From Halomonas sp. SpR1 (GTDB taxonomy: Bacteria; Pseudomonadota; Gammaproteobacteria; Pseudomonadales; Halomonadaceae), in the NCBI RefSeq assembly GCF_031010175.1, contig NZ_JAUAMB010000022.1:1-64000 (forward strand): a stretch of DNA of 64,000 bases, in the 5' to 3' direction. Position 1 is the first letter of the stretch, and every line of letters starts with the position of its first letter. The notes under the pieces are model-generated. The model searched no databases. It was not told where the DNA came from and saw only the letters and a program-made list of their open reading frames with translations. This document shows, piece after piece, positions 8,957 through 17,858 of this stretch. The position numbers and the translations under genes were made by a program.

Positions 8957-9766
8957 ATGAATAAGACCCGCGCATTTATTTTCGCAGGCAGCCTGGGACT
9001 GACCATTAGCAGCACGCTAATGGCGGCGGATGACTACATTACTCTGGCCTCCACCACCTCTACCGAAAACTCAGGCCTGTTTGACGCCATCATCCCCGCT
9101 TTCAGCAAAGAGACGGGGATTGATGTGCGTGTGGTGGCCGTGGGCACCGGCCAGGCGTTTGAAATTGGCCGCCGTGGCGATGCGGACAGTCTGTTGGTTC
9201 ACGACACCGCTGGCGAAGAGCAGTTTGTGGCCGACGGTTATGCCACCGAACGGCAGAATGTGATGTACAACGATTTTGTGATTGTTGGCCCCAGCAACGA
9301 CCCTGCGGGCATTCGTGACAGCGAAACCGTTACCGATGCCATGCAGCGTATCGCGGAGAGCGAGTCGCCCTTCGCTTCCCGGGGTGACGACAGCGGCACC
9401 AACCGCGCTGAACTGCGTTTGTGGGAAGATGCGGACATCACGCCCCAGGGCGAGTGGTATCGCGAATTGGGGAGTGGCATGGGCCCCACGCTTAACACCG
9501 CCGCCGGTATGGACGCCTATACGTTTACCGACCGTGCCACCTGGGTCGCCTTTGATAATCCGCAAGACCTTACCCTGCTGTTTGAAGGCGATGAAGCACT
9601 GTTCAACCAGTACGGTAGCCTGCTGCTCTCAGCCGAACGTCACCCGCACCTGAAGCACGACCTCGCTGCCCAGTGGCACGAGTGGCTTGTATCAGACGAG
9701 GGGCAGCAAGCGATTGCCGATTATGAGGTGGATGGCCAGCAGCTGTTTTTTCCGAACGCTGAATGA
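8957..9766 (+). CDS. tupA: Tungstate-binding periplasmic protein TupA
   Basis: The 269-aa solute-binding protein captures tungstate in the periplasm for TupBC. A signal peptide covers roughly residues 1-23, ending ...STLMAA. The mature N-terminus begins with the STTSTENSGL oxyanion-binding motif typical of TupA, and GDDSGTNRAE further on is the second conserved loop. AAGGAG lies upstream of the ATG at 8957; a longer frame from 8897 overlapping tupC is not credible. A strong terminator follows. Confidence 0.93.
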   Translation: MNKTRAFIFAGSLGLTISSTLMAADDYITLASTTSTENSGLFDAIIPAFSKETGIDVRVVAVGTGQAFEIGRRGDADSLLVHDTAGEEQFVADGYATERQNVMYNDFVIVGPSNDPAGIRDSETVTDAMQRIAESESPFASRGDDSGTNRAELRLWEDADITPQGEWYRELGSGMGPTLNTAAGMDAYTFTDRATWVAFDNPQDLTLLFEGDEALFNQYGSLLLSAERHPHLKHDLAAQWHEWLVSDEGQQAIADYEVDGQQLFFPNAE

Positions 9767-9787
9767 TATTTGCGCTCCTTAAACACA

Positions 9788-9820
9788 GCGGCACGCCTGG
9801 GAGGCGTGCCGCTTCGTTTG
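9788..9820 (+). terminator. Rho-independent terminator of tupBCA
   Basis: A perfect 11-bp stem, GCGGCACGCCT / AGGCGTGCCGC, with loop GGG is followed by TTCGTTT. It starts 21 bases after the tupA stop. The stem is strong and the T-tract moderate. Confidence 0.85.
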
Positions 9821-9847
9821 GCATAATCGCATTTTCATAACGCAATC

Positions 9848-10810
9848 TTAGCCTTTAAACAGTTCATCGAGGGAGCTGGCGGTCAGCATCTGGGTTCCCC
9901 ACTCACCGAGCTGTTCGTCGGTTGCCGTTGCGAGTTTTGTGTCCACCCATGACGGCAAATCGCCAAACTTGAACGCGAGCTGCATGCGAAGTAGCCCCGC
10001 AAAACCCTCTAGACGCCCTTCTAGACGCTCTTTCTTTACTAGGTTCACTAAGTTCTCTGCCAACATATCCTTATCCTCCACCAAACTGTTGAGCTGCCCC
10101 AGATTGACCTCAGCCCCAAGCCGTTGCAAGTGACGCTTGATCCAGCGGGTAACGATCCGGTCAATGCGCTCCTTGTTAGGATCCGCTTGAATGATAGCCA
10201 CAATGCGATCTACCGCCTGTTGCAAGGCCTCCCAGCTTTCACCCGCATTCTCAACACTAAACACCCCACTGAGCGGCGTCCTTACTAGCCCTAACTGTTC
10301 ATCAGTATAGCGCCCTTCATCAACTAGATAGTAGCGTAGTCGAGGCTGGTAAACCTGGAGAAAACCCGGCGGTTCTGGCGTTATCATGTCATAGATATCG
10401 GGTGGAGTTGTCCAGGACTTCGAGCCGTTATAGAGCACAATGGGCAAAATCGGTGGTAAGCCTTGACTAAACGTGGTGGCCTTTTGTTTAAGCAAATGAT
10501 CGTAGAAGCAAGCAACGTAATGCATCAAACGAATAGGTATGGAGCGATCCACTGTGGACTGGAACTCCAGCAGAATATAAAGAAATACTTCTTGCGTCAC
10601 ACCTTCCCAAGTGACACTGACCGACCACACCACATCCTCGAACTTTTCCTCAAACAACGGCGTAATGTAATTGCCGCTATGGTTCTTCAGAGTGGAGAAA
10701 TCCATTAAGGCGGCAAGCTCGTCAGGCGCAAAGCCCTCAATCAGCTGCTGAACAAACTCCGGGTAGCTGAATAACTCTTTGTAGCCGGTATCGTGATGAT
10801 TGATGGTCAC
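9848..10810 (-). CDS. Rpn family recombination-promoting nuclease / putative transposase
   Basis: The 320-aa protein is of the RpnA-E (YhgA-like, transposase_31) family: PD-(D/E)XK nucleases that in E. coli cut DNA and stimulate RecA-independent recombination. The family opening TGYKELFSYPEFVQQLI is present, and YILLEFQSTVD supplies the E-x-Q part of the nuclease core. The start is GTG at 10810 with AGAGG seven bases upstream. It stands alone between tup and cysDN and shows no terminal inverted repeats, so it is a single gene rather than a transposable unit. Confidence 0.88.
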   Translation of the reverse strand: MTINHHDTGYKELFSYPEFVQQLIEGFAPDELAALMDFSTLKNHSGNYITPLFEEKFEDVVWSVSVTWEGVTQEVFLYILLEFQSTVDRSIPIRLMHYVACFYDHLLKQKATTFSQGLPPILPIVLYNGSKSWTTPPDIYDMITPEPPGFLQVYQPRLRYYLVDEGRYTDEQLGLVRTPLSGVFSVENAGESWEALQQAVDRIVAIIQADPNKERIDRIVTRWIKRHLQRLGAEVNLGQLNSLVEDKDMLAENLVNLVKKERLEGRLEGFAGLLRMQLAFKFGDLPSWVDTKLATATDEQLGEWGTQMLTASSLDELFKG

Positions 10811-10843
10811 GGATGCCTCTAATTAGCTACGCTAGGCCATGAA

Positions 10844-10866
10844 GGAGGCGCCTAGAGCGCCCCCTC
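10844..10866 (-). terminator. GC hairpin after cysN
   Basis: On the minus strand an 8-bp stem of the form GGGGGCGC / GCGCCTCC (one G-T pair) with a 5-base loop lies 17 bases past the cysN stop. It is followed only by TT, so termination would be weak. It lies between cysN and the Rpn start. Confidence 0.45.
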
Positions 10867-10882
10867 GACATACAACGATTTT

Positions 10883-12334
10883 TTAGCCTAACTGATTTCC
10901 CAGTAAACCACTGATATCTTTCGCTTCCCAGTGGGGGAAATGCTTGCGCACCAGGGCATTCAGGTCGCGCTCGAATGCCGCCCAATCGGTCGTTTTCGGC
11001 GTGGTTGGCGTCTCACTGGCGGTACCACGAATCATACCGGCACCTACGGTGACGTTGGTCAGCCGATCGATGATGATAAAACTACCGGTGCCTGGGCTGG
11101 TGCGGTAATCATCCACTGGAATGGCGGCGGTCAGTTCCACGTCGCAGCGGGCAATCGCATTTAAGTCCAGCGAATGCGTGGCATGTTTCTCCAAGGTATT
11201 GACGTCGATCTGGTACTCAATCGCGCTGACTTGGCCGGAAAGGTCACGAGTCGCCAGCTTGAAATCGTAAAGTTTACCCGGCGTTAACGCCTCGTCTTGC
11301 ATCCAGACAATATCGGCTTTAAAGCTATTGGAGAGTGGCAGTTCGCTATCTGCCGCCACCAGCCAGTCGCCACGGGAGATATCGATCTCATCTTCCAGTG
11401 TCACGGTGATGGCCTGGCCAGGATAAGCCGCCGCGAGGTCGCCATCAAAGGTGACAATCCGAGCAACCCGTGATGTTTTACCCGATGGCAGCACCTTAAC
11501 GGCTTGCCCAGGGCGTAACACACCAGCGGCCAGGGTGCCGCAGTAACCGCGAAAATCAAGGTTTGGGCGGTTAACGTACTGCACAGGTAGGCGCAGGTCA
11601 CTAAGGTTTTGATCGCGGGTAATCTCGACGCTCTCTAATAACTCGATCAGCGTTTTTCCCTGATAGCCGTCACTGAAATACCAGGGCGTTTGTTCGCTGC
11701 GATTGACCACGTTGTCGCCATTCAGCGCCGACATGGGCACAAAGCGAATATCCGGCGCTTGGAGGTTAGTGGCAAAGGCGCGGTACTCATCGACTATCTC
11801 GTTAAAGCGCTGCTCGGAGAACTCCACCAGATCCATCTTATTGACCGCGATTACCAGGTGCTGAATACCCAGTAGGTCGGCAATAAAGCTATGCCGGCGA
11901 GTCTGGGTCTGCACGCCGTAGCGGGCATCGATCAGAATAATCGCCAGGCTGGCCGTTGAAGCGCCCGTGGCCATATTGCGGGTGTACTGCTCGTGCCCCG
12001 GGGTATCGGCGATAATAAACTTGCGTTTATCTGTGGAGAAGAAACGGTACGCCACATCGATGGTAATGCCCTGCTCACGCTCCGACTGCAGGCCATCCAC
12101 CAATAGCGCCAAATCGACCGAATCACCGGTGGTGCCGCTGGTTTTAGAGGCTTGGGTAATCGCCGCCAACTGATCTTCAAAGATCATTTTCGAGTCGTGG
12201 AGCAAGCGACCAATCAGCGTCGACTTACCGTCGTCTACGCTGCCGCAGGTAATGAAACGCAGCAGATCTTTGTTCTCGTGCTCGTGCAGGTACTGCTCAA
12301 TATTGTCGGCAATTAAATTGGATTGGTGAGACAT
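10883..12334 (-). CDS. cysN: Sulfate adenylyltransferase subunit 1 (GTPase) CysN
   Basis: GTPase subunit of ATP sulfurylase, which activates sulfate to APS in assimilation. The 483-aa protein has the P-loop GSVDDGKS at 31-38, the switch II motif DTPGHEQY and the NKMD base-recognition motif, followed by EF-Tu-like beta barrels. There is no fused CysC kinase domain, and no cysC follows, so APS kinase or APS reductase must be elsewhere. Its ATG overlaps the cysD stop by one base (TAATG). Confidence 0.96.
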   Translation of the reverse strand: MSHQSNLIADNIEQYLHEHENKDLLRFITCGSVDDGKSTLIGRLLHDSKMIFEDQLAAITQASKTSGTTGDSVDLALLVDGLQSEREQGITIDVAYRFFSTDKRKFIIADTPGHEQYTRNMATGASTASLAIILIDARYGVQTQTRRHSFIADLLGIQHLVIAVNKMDLVEFSEQRFNEIVDEYRAFATNLQAPDIRFVPMSALNGDNVVNRSEQTPWYFSDGYQGKTLIELLESVEITRDQNLSDLRLPVQYVNRPNLDFRGYCGTLAAGVLRPGQAVKVLPSGKTSRVARIVTFDGDLAAAYPGQAITVTLEDEIDISRGDWLVAADSELPLSNSFKADIVWMQDEALTPGKLYDFKLATRDLSGQVSAIEYQIDVNTLEKHATHSLDLNAIARCDVELTAAIPVDDYRTSPGTGSFIIIDRLTNVTVGAGMIRGTASETPTTPKTTDWAAFERDLNALVRKHFPHWEAKDISGLLGNQLG

Positions 12335-13296
12335 TAGAAGTACCCCTCGCGCTTTTTCTTCTCCATCGAACCCACTTGGTCACGATCGATGGCACGGCCA
12401 CTGCGCTCACTGGTTCGGGTCAGCAGCATCTCTTGAATAATTTCCGGCAGCGTCGCCGCTTCGGACTCCACCGCACCGGTCAGCGGGTAGCAGCCAAGCG
12501 TTCTAAACCGCACCGACTTCATTTCCGGCACTTCGTCGGGCGCTAACGGCATACGGTCGTCATCCACCATAACTTGCATACCGTCGCGCTCAACGATAGG
12601 TCGCTTGGCCGAGTAGTAGAGCGGCACGATGGGAATCGACTCTAAGTAGATGTACTGCCAAATATCCAGCTCGGTCCAGTTGGAGAGCGGAAACACGCGG
12701 ATCGATTCGCCTTTATTGACCTTGGCGTTATAGACGTTCCAAAGTTCAGGGCGCTGATTCTTGGGATCCCAGCGGTGATACTTATCGCGGAAGGAGTAGA
12801 CGCGCTCTTTGGCCCGGGACGCCTCTTCATCGCGACGGGCGCCACCAAAGGCCGCATCAAACCCGTGCTTGTCCAGCGCTTGCTTAAGCGCCTGGGTTTT
12901 CATGATATCGGTGTATTTAGCGCTGCCGTGGTCAAAGGGGTTGATATTGGCGGCCCGCCCCTCTTCGTTGGTGTGAACGATCAACCGCATGCCGGCCTCT
13001 TCAGCCATGCGGTTGCGGAACTCGATCATCTCGCGAAATTTCCACGTGGTGTCTACGTGCAGCAGCGGAAATGGCGGCGTACCTGGGTAAAAGGCTTTCC
13101 GCGCCAAGTGCAGCATCACAGAAGAGTCTTTGCCGATGGAGTACATCATCACCGGGTTGGAGAACTCGGCAGCGACTTCACGAATAATATGAATAGACTC
13201 GGCTTCTAACTGCTTGAGATGGGTCAAGCGCGCGGCATCAGGGGCGTTAAAAGCCTCCCCCTGCATCGCTGAAGAAACAGTAGACAATTGGGTCAT
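12334..13296 (-). CDS. cysD: Sulfate adenylyltransferase subunit 2 CysD
   Basis: Catalytic subunit of ATP sulfurylase, in the PP-loop ATP pyrophosphatase family. The 320-aa protein has the PP motif SIGKDS at 53-58 and conserved blocks such as [15 protein letters not shown] and [14 protein letters not shown]. It is promoter-proximal in cysDN. The upstream 176 bp contain a 16-bp-spaced direct repeat that could bind a regulator such as CysB; that link is inference. Confidence 0.96.
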   Translation of the reverse strand: MTQLSTVSSAMQGEAFNAPDAARLTHLKQLEAESIHIIREVAAEFSNPVMMYSIGKDSSVMLHLARKAFYPGTPPFPLLHVDTTWKFREMIEFRNRMAEEAGMRLIVHTNEEGRAANINPFDHGSAKYTDIMKTQALKQALDKHGFDAAFGGARRDEEASRAKERVYSFRDKYHRWDPKNQRPELWNVYNAKVNKGESIRVFPLSNWTELDIWQYIYLESIPIVPLYYSAKRPIVERDGMQVMVDDDRMPLAPDEVPEMKSVRFRTLGCYPLTGAVESEAATLPEIIQEMLLTRTSERSGRAIDRDQVGSMEKKKREGYF

Positions 13297-13343
13297 GGCC
13301 CCTTACCTCACAAAAACATGCTCGTCACACAAGCTAGAAACAG

Positions 13344-13368
13344 TGTACGTTCTGAATATTGTACGTTC
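13344..13368. promoter_or_regulatory. Direct repeat upstream of cysD
   Basis: TGTACGTTC occurs at 13344-13352 and 13360-13368, 16 bp apart, about 50-70 bp before the cysD ATG on its promoter side. It is a candidate activator or operator site. I cannot match it with confidence to a CysB consensus. Confidence 0.35.
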
Positions 13369-13472
13369 GAATGCAGGTAGGGTAACGCCGAGTTGATAAT
13401 AACCCAAAAGAATTAATAACTATCTTTTTATTCCTAAAACACCTATCGAAGATTAAAAACACGCTAGGTCTA

Positions 13473-14237
13473 TTAATCGATGCGCTCAATCCAGCTCTGC
13501 CACTCACTTCCCTGGGCATCGCTCCACGCCAAATCGATTACCCGATAGCCAGGGCGGGAAGCTTCATCAATGGCGAACTGCTCGGCACTGGGCAGAAACT
13601 GATCGGCCATCGCCGGGCAGCCATAAACATCAATGGTCGTTTCACCTATGCCTATATCTGGGCCTAAAATATGGTGCTCAGCGTAGGCTTGGTGCGCGTG
13701 ACCAAACAGGATGATCTTGACCTGTGGGTATTGGCTTAGCAGTTGCCAAAATGCGTCGCGATCTTGTAGCCCAATGGCATCCATCCACACCGCGCCCACG
13801 TCCACCGGCGGGTGATGCATGGCAATCAGCGTGGGCCGGTCATCCTCCTCTAACTGCTCAGCCAGCTTGGCTAGCCGCTCGCTGCCCAGTTCCCCAAAAG
13901 GTTTGCCCGCCACCTGGGTATTGAGCAGCAGGATGCGCCACGAAACCATGTCCACTTGATCGACCATCGGCCGCTCGGCCGCCATGAACTCGGGCTGATC
14001 GTGATTACCCGGCAGCCAGTACCAGGGGCAAGGTAAAACTTCCATTGCCTGCACTGCCAAGGCGTAGGAAGCGGCTGACTCATCCTGGCTAATATCTCCG
14101 GTAAACAGCACGATATCGGGCTTCTCGGCGACGACTGCGCTCAATACCTGTTGAAACTGTCGCCAGGGCACTCCCGCGCGGGAGCGCGCTTCGATATCGG
14201 CGTAGAGATGAGCGTCGGTAATTTGCACCACGCGCAT
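13473..14237 (-). CDS. cpdA: 3',5'-cyclic-AMP phosphodiesterase CpdA
   Basis: Calcineurin-like metallophosphoesterase that hydrolyses cAMP. The 254-aa protein has the full set of metal motifs: D8-x-H10, GD at 47-48, GNHD at 77-80, the later histidine in MHHPP and GHAHQAY near the C-terminus. It is third in nudF-DUF1249-cpdA, the order also found in E. coli. Its ATG at 14237 overlaps the preceding stop by one base (TAATG); a longer frame to 14294 is not supported. Confidence 0.93.
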   Translation of the reverse strand: MRVVQITDAHLYADIEARSRAGVPWRQFQQVLSAVVAEKPDIVLFTGDISQDESAASYALAVQAMEVLPCPWYWLPGNHDQPEFMAAERPMVDQVDMVSWRILLLNTQVAGKPFGELGSERLAKLAEQLEEDDRPTLIAMHHPPVDVGAVWMDAIGLQDRDAFWQLLSQYPQVKIILFGHAHQAYAEHHILGPDIGIGETTIDVYGCPAMADQFLPSAEQFAIDEASRPGYRVIDLAWSDAQGSEWQSWIERID

Positions 14238-14683
14238 TAGGGTATCTCCGGCACATCGACGGTATGACCATGAGCGAGCCCATGAGCCAGCCACTCGCCT
14301 AAGAAGCGGTTGAGCTGCAGCTTCTCATCCGGCTGATGCATTCGGGCGTTGGGGTAGCGGTAGCGGCCATTAAAGTGGCGTTCGCGCTGAAAATCGGTGA
14401 CTTCCGCCATGCGCACATCGTGATAGAGATGTACACGCATACGCGGCCCTTCCAAAACGGTATCAAACGGGCCTGTCTGAGAAACATCCACCATGGTGGT
14501 GTAAGGCGCCTGCTCTTGAATGTAGAGATGCAGATCGCCGAAATAGTGTTTATCTCCACGCAGGGCAATATCACGACGCTGGCCGGCCTCCATATCGCCC
14601 ACCAGGCGCACCAAACGTAAATAGTTGGCGCTGCACTCCCCTTGGAGCGATTTTAAATCGGTGACATAGGCCGTTCTCGCCAT
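14237..14683 (-). CDS. DUF1249 family protein (YqiB-like)
   Basis: Conserved protein of unknown function (148 aa), found between nudF and cpdA across gammaproteobacteria. It starts MARTAYVTDL and has the family block HDVRMAEVTDFQRERHF. The ATG at 14683 has AAGGAG 5 bases upstream; a GTG six bases earlier would leave no room for a ribosome binding site. Gene order suggests a link to ADP-ribose or cAMP turnover, but I do not assign an activity. Confidence 0.9.
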   Translation of the reverse strand: MARTAYVTDLKSLQGECSANYLRLVRLVGDMEAGQRRDIALRGDKHYFGDLHLYIQEQAPYTTMVDVSQTGPFDTVLEGPRMRVHLYHDVRMAEVTDFQRERHFNGRYRYPNARMHQPDEKLQLNRFLGEWLAHGLAHGHTVDVPEIP

Positions 14684-14685
14684 GT

Positions 14686-15450
14686 TCACTCCTTGTCTGT
14701 TTCGCTTTGCGTCGTTTCGCTGTTCGTCGTGTCACTTTTCGTCGTATCACTTTTCAACAAAGCTCGCTGAGAGGCGGCACGCAGTGAGGCTCGTTGGCTA
14801 TTAAGCCAATGTAGACCAATTAACGACATGGCGTTGTCGAGCCGCCCCTGCGTCAAGAGCTCCCAGGCGTTGGCAAACGGCATAACGTGAACACGAATGT
14901 CCTCATGCTCTTCGTCTAAGCCATGAATCCCGCCCAAGCCTTGGGTATCTACCAAACCACAAAATAGTGTCACTTGCTCGTTGCAGGCACCAGGGCTTGG
15001 GTAATAGGTGTGAAGTTTGGTCAGTTCAGTCACTTTGCAACCAGCCTCTTCCCACGCCTCGCGACGCGCCACTTCTTCAAGCGGTTCATCTTTTTCTGCC
15101 AAACCGGCCACAAGTTCGAGCTTCCAGGGAGACACGGCGTCATCAATGGCGCCTGCCCGAAACTGCTCAATAAGTACCAGCGCGTCACGCTCAGGGTCGT
15201 ACAGCAGCACACCCACCGCATCAAAGCGATTGTGCACTTCGCGACGCATGGGTTCGCTCCAGCCACCTTCAAAAAGCCGATGGCGAAGCTCTAAGGCTTC
15301 CAGGCGGAAGAACCCCTGATGGAGCGTTTCCCGTTTAAGCAGCTCAACATCATCGCGCTTTAAGTCTGGAACGCTAAGCGCCGTATTCTTAAAGGGAGAG
15401 CTCTGAAAAGTGGGATTCTGAACAGATTCGTTCTTGGAGTTGGACGCCAT
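14686..15450 (-). CDS. nudF: ADP-ribose pyrophosphatase NudF (Nudix)
   Basis: Hydrolyses ADP-ribose to AMP and ribose-5-phosphate. The 254-aa protein has a perfect Nudix box at residues 116-138 (G-x5-E-x7-RE-x2-EE-x-G). It is longer than E. coli NudF (209 aa) because of a Ser/Asn-rich N-terminal extension of about 25 residues and a C-terminal tail made of four pentapeptides (KSDTT, KSDTT, NSETT, QSETD). Its ribosome binding site GGGAG lies inside a large inverted repeat just upstream. It heads the nudF-DUF1249-cpdA operon. Confidence 0.93.
   Translation of the reverse strand: MASNSKNESVQNPTFQSSPFKNTALSVPDLKRDDVELLKRETLHQGFFRLEALELRHRLFEGGWSEPMRREVHNRFDAVGVLLYDPERDALVLIEQFRAGAIDDAVSPWKLELVAGLAEKDEPLEEVARREAWEEAGCKVTELTKLHTYYPSPGACNEQVTLFCGLVDTQGLGGIHGLDEEHEDIRVHVMPFANAWELLTQGRLDNAMSLIGLHWLNSQRASLRAASQRALLKSDTTKSDTTNSETTQSETDKE
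14695..14754 (-). repeat. 15-bp x 4 tandem repeat inside the 3' end of nudF
   Basis: Four in-frame 15-bp units encode KSDTT-KSDTT-NSETT-QSETD. The first two differ at one base (AAAAGTGATACGACG and AAAAGTGACACGACG). In-frame slippage would add or remove pentapeptides without disrupting the Nudix domain. Confidence 0.8.
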
Positions 15451-15452
15451 GA

Positions 15453-15507
15453 GGCACTCCCGGTGGTGATAATCGCTCTATTATCAATGCTTGCCACCGG
15501 GAATGCC
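15453..15507. promoter_or_regulatory. Long inverted repeat containing the nudF ribosome binding site
   Basis: Outer arms GGCACTCCCGGTGG (15453-15466) and CCACCGGGAATGCC (15494-15507) pair with one mismatch. Inner arms TGATAAT (15467-15473) and ATTATCA (15480-15486) pair perfectly, leaving a 7-base bulge on one side. In the nudF transcript the GGGAG Shine-Dalgarno is within the 3' outer arm. The structure could terminate transcription from the upstream TPR gene or hide the nudF ribosome binding site. Confidence 0.7.
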
Positions 15508-15522
15508 AATTCAGCGTATGGA

Positions 15523-16182
15523 TTACAGCTGATTAAGCAGCGCCTGGGCGTCGCGGCGTAGCGCTTCATCGGAGACTTGCCGATTTTCACGGGCAGTACC
15601 GTTAACCGCCCGCTGGGCGTGCTCGCGAGCGGCCTGCTCGTTACCCTCTTCTTTCAAGAAGGCGGCATAGTAGTAGTTAACATCAATACCATCTGGGCGG
15701 ATCTCCAGAGCACGCTGGAACATACGCTCAGCGGTATCGCTATTGCCAAAACCGAGTGGCCGCCCCGGTGCGCGGTCATATAAGGCACCGAGCGTGACGT
15801 AGGCAGAGCCATTCAACCCCTGGGGGTCAATTTCGATCGCCTTTTCTAACGCATCACGCGCATCGCCTGCGGTGCCTAACGCGCCTAAACCGCCACGCTC
15901 ACGGGCATAAGAAGCCAGAATAATCCCCTGCCAGACAAGTACGTCAGCTTCATCGCTATGCTGCTCGGCTAATTGCTCCGCTTCGCCAGCCAAAGACTTA
16001 AGGGTGCGTTCCCTTTCGTTGGCGGGCATCTCAGTCACAGTATGCTCCCAACGATTCTTCAGCGAGAATAACTCACTTTCAAATGCGGTAGCGGTTAACG
16101 AAGAGAGCGCCAGCGTGCTGCCAATAGCGGCAGCGATCAAAGTGCGTGATAAGGATATACGTGAAAAAGAGGGAGTTCGCAT
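15523..16182 (-). CDS. Secreted/periplasmic TPR-repeat protein
   Basis: The 219-aa protein of unknown function has a signal peptide (about residues 1-33, ending LTATAF) followed by tetratricopeptide-like repeats. Recognisable units surround AIEIDPQGLNGSAYVTLGALYD and ALEIRPDGIDVNYYYAAFLKEEGNEQAA. TPRs usually mediate protein contacts, so an envelope scaffold role is plausible. TTTAGGAG precedes the ATG at 16182. It lies upstream of nudF on the same strand, separated by the large inverted repeat. Confidence 0.82.
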   Translation of the reverse strand: MRTPSFSRISLSRTLIAAAIGSTLALSSLTATAFESELFSLKNRWEHTVTEMPANERERTLKSLAGEAEQLAEQHSDEADVLVWQGIILASYARERGGLGALGTAGDARDALEKAIEIDPQGLNGSAYVTLGALYDRAPGRPLGFGNSDTAERMFQRALEIRPDGIDVNYYYAAFLKEEGNEQAAREHAQRAVNGTARENRQVSDEALRRDAQALLNQL

Positions 16183-16380
16183 AGTTGCTCCTAAATTATT
16201 GTTGTCCTACTTAGATCGTCCATAAGACCCACCAACAGCGGGCCTCTCCTCCAATATAGCAAAAAATCTAACGAACGTTTGAATGATTTACCAACAGTAT
16301 GCAGCTTGGTTGCTTGGCGCAATTAACGTAAGGTAGATAGCTCGAAACACGATAGGGAATAGGTAATGAAAGGCCGCAAC

Positions 16381-16896
16381 ATGACCCGCTGGCGCGATCC
16401 AGCCAAAGATCCGCGTCAAGCCCCTAAGAGCAACCTGATTACCCCAGAAGGGGCGGCTCGCTTGCGCGCTATTTTGGATCATCTGTCGCGGGTCAAACGC
16501 CCCGCTATTTCTGCAAAGGTCGGCGAAGCGGCAGCTCAAGGTGACCGCAGTGAAAATGCCGATTACACCTATAACAAGAAAGAGCTGAACCGCGTTATCG
16601 CCCGCATCACCTACCTGACGAAACGTCTGGATGAATTGCAAATCGTTGATCGCCTACCCGCCGATACGAGCAAAGTATTTTTTGGCGCCTATGTCAGCCT
16701 TGAGGATGAAAATGGCGGAGAGGTACATCTCAGAATCGTTGGCCATGATGAAATCGACACCAAAAAACGCTGGATCAGTATCGATGCCCCCATGGCCAAA
16801 GCATTGCTCGGCAAGCAGGTGGGTGATGAAGCCAAAGTGCTCACGCCTAACGGTGATACGTTTTATACCATCACCGCCATTGATTACTCTGGCTAA
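16381..16896 (+). CDS. greB: Transcription elongation factor GreB
   Basis: GreB binds RNA polymerase through the secondary channel and stimulates cleavage of backtracked RNA. The 171-aa protein has the N-terminal coiled coil with the acidic tip in GDRSENADY and the C-terminal FKBP-like domain (GDEAKVLTPNGDTFYTITAIDY). I prefer the ATG at 16381, giving MTRWRDP, with AAAGG upstream; an ATG at 16366 five codons earlier is also possible. Confidence 0.93.
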   Translation: MTRWRDPAKDPRQAPKSNLITPEGAARLRAILDHLSRVKRPAISAKVGEAAAQGDRSENADYTYNKKELNRVIARITYLTKRLDELQIVDRLPADTSKVFFGAYVSLEDENGGEVHLRIVGHDEIDTKKRWISIDAPMAKALLGKQVGDEAKVLTPNGDTFYTITAIDYSG

Positions 16897-16932
16897 CCCC
16901 TGCGTCATTAACGCCGTCTAGTTCCGTAAGGC

Positions 16933-17661
16933 CTAATCTTGTAAGGAATAGTCCACTGTGGTGACGACGCGAACACGCTTGGTTTGCGGCGTGTAGCTGT
17001 CCAAGTCCTCAATGGAGAAGTAGCCCTGCGTCGCCTGACGAATCTGGCCCACCTGGCTACCGGAATCCTCGGCAAACTGCTGTGCGGCATTGCGCGCATC
17101 AGCAGTGGCCGCCGCGATCATCTCGGGTTTTATAGCGTCAAGACCGGTAAATAGAAACTCCGTGCGGTATTCGTAGCTGGGCGAGAGCAGTACGCCCTCT
17201 CGCACCAGCGACGTCGCATTGGGGATCGCCTCAATCACACCCTCAACATCCGGTGAGCGCAGCAGCAGCGTCGCTTCCGCGCGGTAGCGTTCATCCGGGC
17301 GCTGACCACCGTACTGATTGCTAAACTGGTCGGTAATCCTCGGCGGAGTGGAGCTAACATGCTCAGATGCAAACCCTTGCGCCTCCAGGAAATCGCGAAT
17401 CGCCTGTTCGTCGTTGGATAACTGCTGCTCAAGGTCGCTCAAGCTATTAGCACTGACGCTGTAGTTGAAAGGCCAAAGTACCAAGTCCGCAGGCACTTCT
17501 CTTTCGGCTAAGCCGCGCACTGTCACGCTTCGTGACGACTGCTGCCACACTTCCGCGGCGCCCTTGATATAACTACCACTCCATACCAACCCCAGCGCCA
17601 GCAGTCCGCCCAGCAAAACGGCGCTGCCCAATACGGCCGTATTTCGAATATTCCCCGCCAT
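16933..17661 (-). CDS. SIMPL domain-containing protein (DUF541)
   Basis: The 242-aa protein of the SIMPL family has an N-terminal membrane anchor or signal segment (about residues 6-30) and the family motif SVTVRGLAEREVPADLVLWPF. E. coli YggE and related proteins are linked to oxidative stress, but their mechanism is unclear. The ATG at 17661 has GGGAG eight bases upstream; a GTG at 17670 is less likely. It is convergent with greB. A 16-bp tandem repeat lies just upstream. Confidence 0.88.
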   Translation of the reverse strand: MAGNIRNTAVLGSAVLLGGLLALGLVWSGSYIKGAAEVWQQSSRSVTVRGLAEREVPADLVLWPFNYSVSANSLSDLEQQLSNDEQAIRDFLEAQGFASEHVSSTPPRITDQFSNQYGGQRPDERYRAEATLLLRSPDVEGVIEAIPNATSLVREGVLLSPSYEYRTEFLFTGLDAIKPEMIAAATADARNAAQQFAEDSGSQVGQIRQATQGYFSIEDLDSYTPQTKRVRVVTTVDYSLQD

Positions 17662-17714
17662 CTTCTTCACTCCCGCACACTACCGTTAAATTAACGACTA
17701 CTTATTTGCATCTT

Positions 17715-17800
17715 AGCCCTTAACAACCATAGCCCTTAACAACCATAGTCCTTAACAACCATAGTCCTTAACAAACAGAGCCCTTAACAATAGCCCTTAA
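17715..17800. repeat. 16-bp tandem repeat between rsmC and the SIMPL gene
   Basis: Five to six imperfect copies of AGCCCTTAACAACCAT begin at 17715, 17731, 17747, 17763, 17779 (shortened to 13 bp) and 17792 (partial). Copies drift by C/T and end changes. The array lies between the rsmC stop (17859) and the SIMPL start (17661), both on the minus strand. No spacers are present, so it is not a CRISPR. Confidence 0.85.
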
Positions 17801-17858
17801 AGGCAAGTTCGTCGGCGGCTGATTGTGGCAAGTTTGAGGAAATATCTATGGGCTAGCC

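Noticed and set aside
9071..9565. 164-codon open frame opposite tupA
   Set aside because: Its codons are explained by tupA on the other strand; no promoter or ribosome binding site context.
7471..9766. Molybdate (modABC) transporter
   Set aside because: The binding protein has the TupA STTSTENSGL motif and the ATPase lacks the ModC C-terminal domain.
9848..10810. Complete insertion sequence around the Rpn gene
   Set aside because: No terminal inverted repeats or target-site duplication were seen; Rpn proteins occur as single chromosomal genes.
17715..17800. CRISPR array
   Set aside because: Repeat units are directly adjacent without unique spacers and no cas genes are near.
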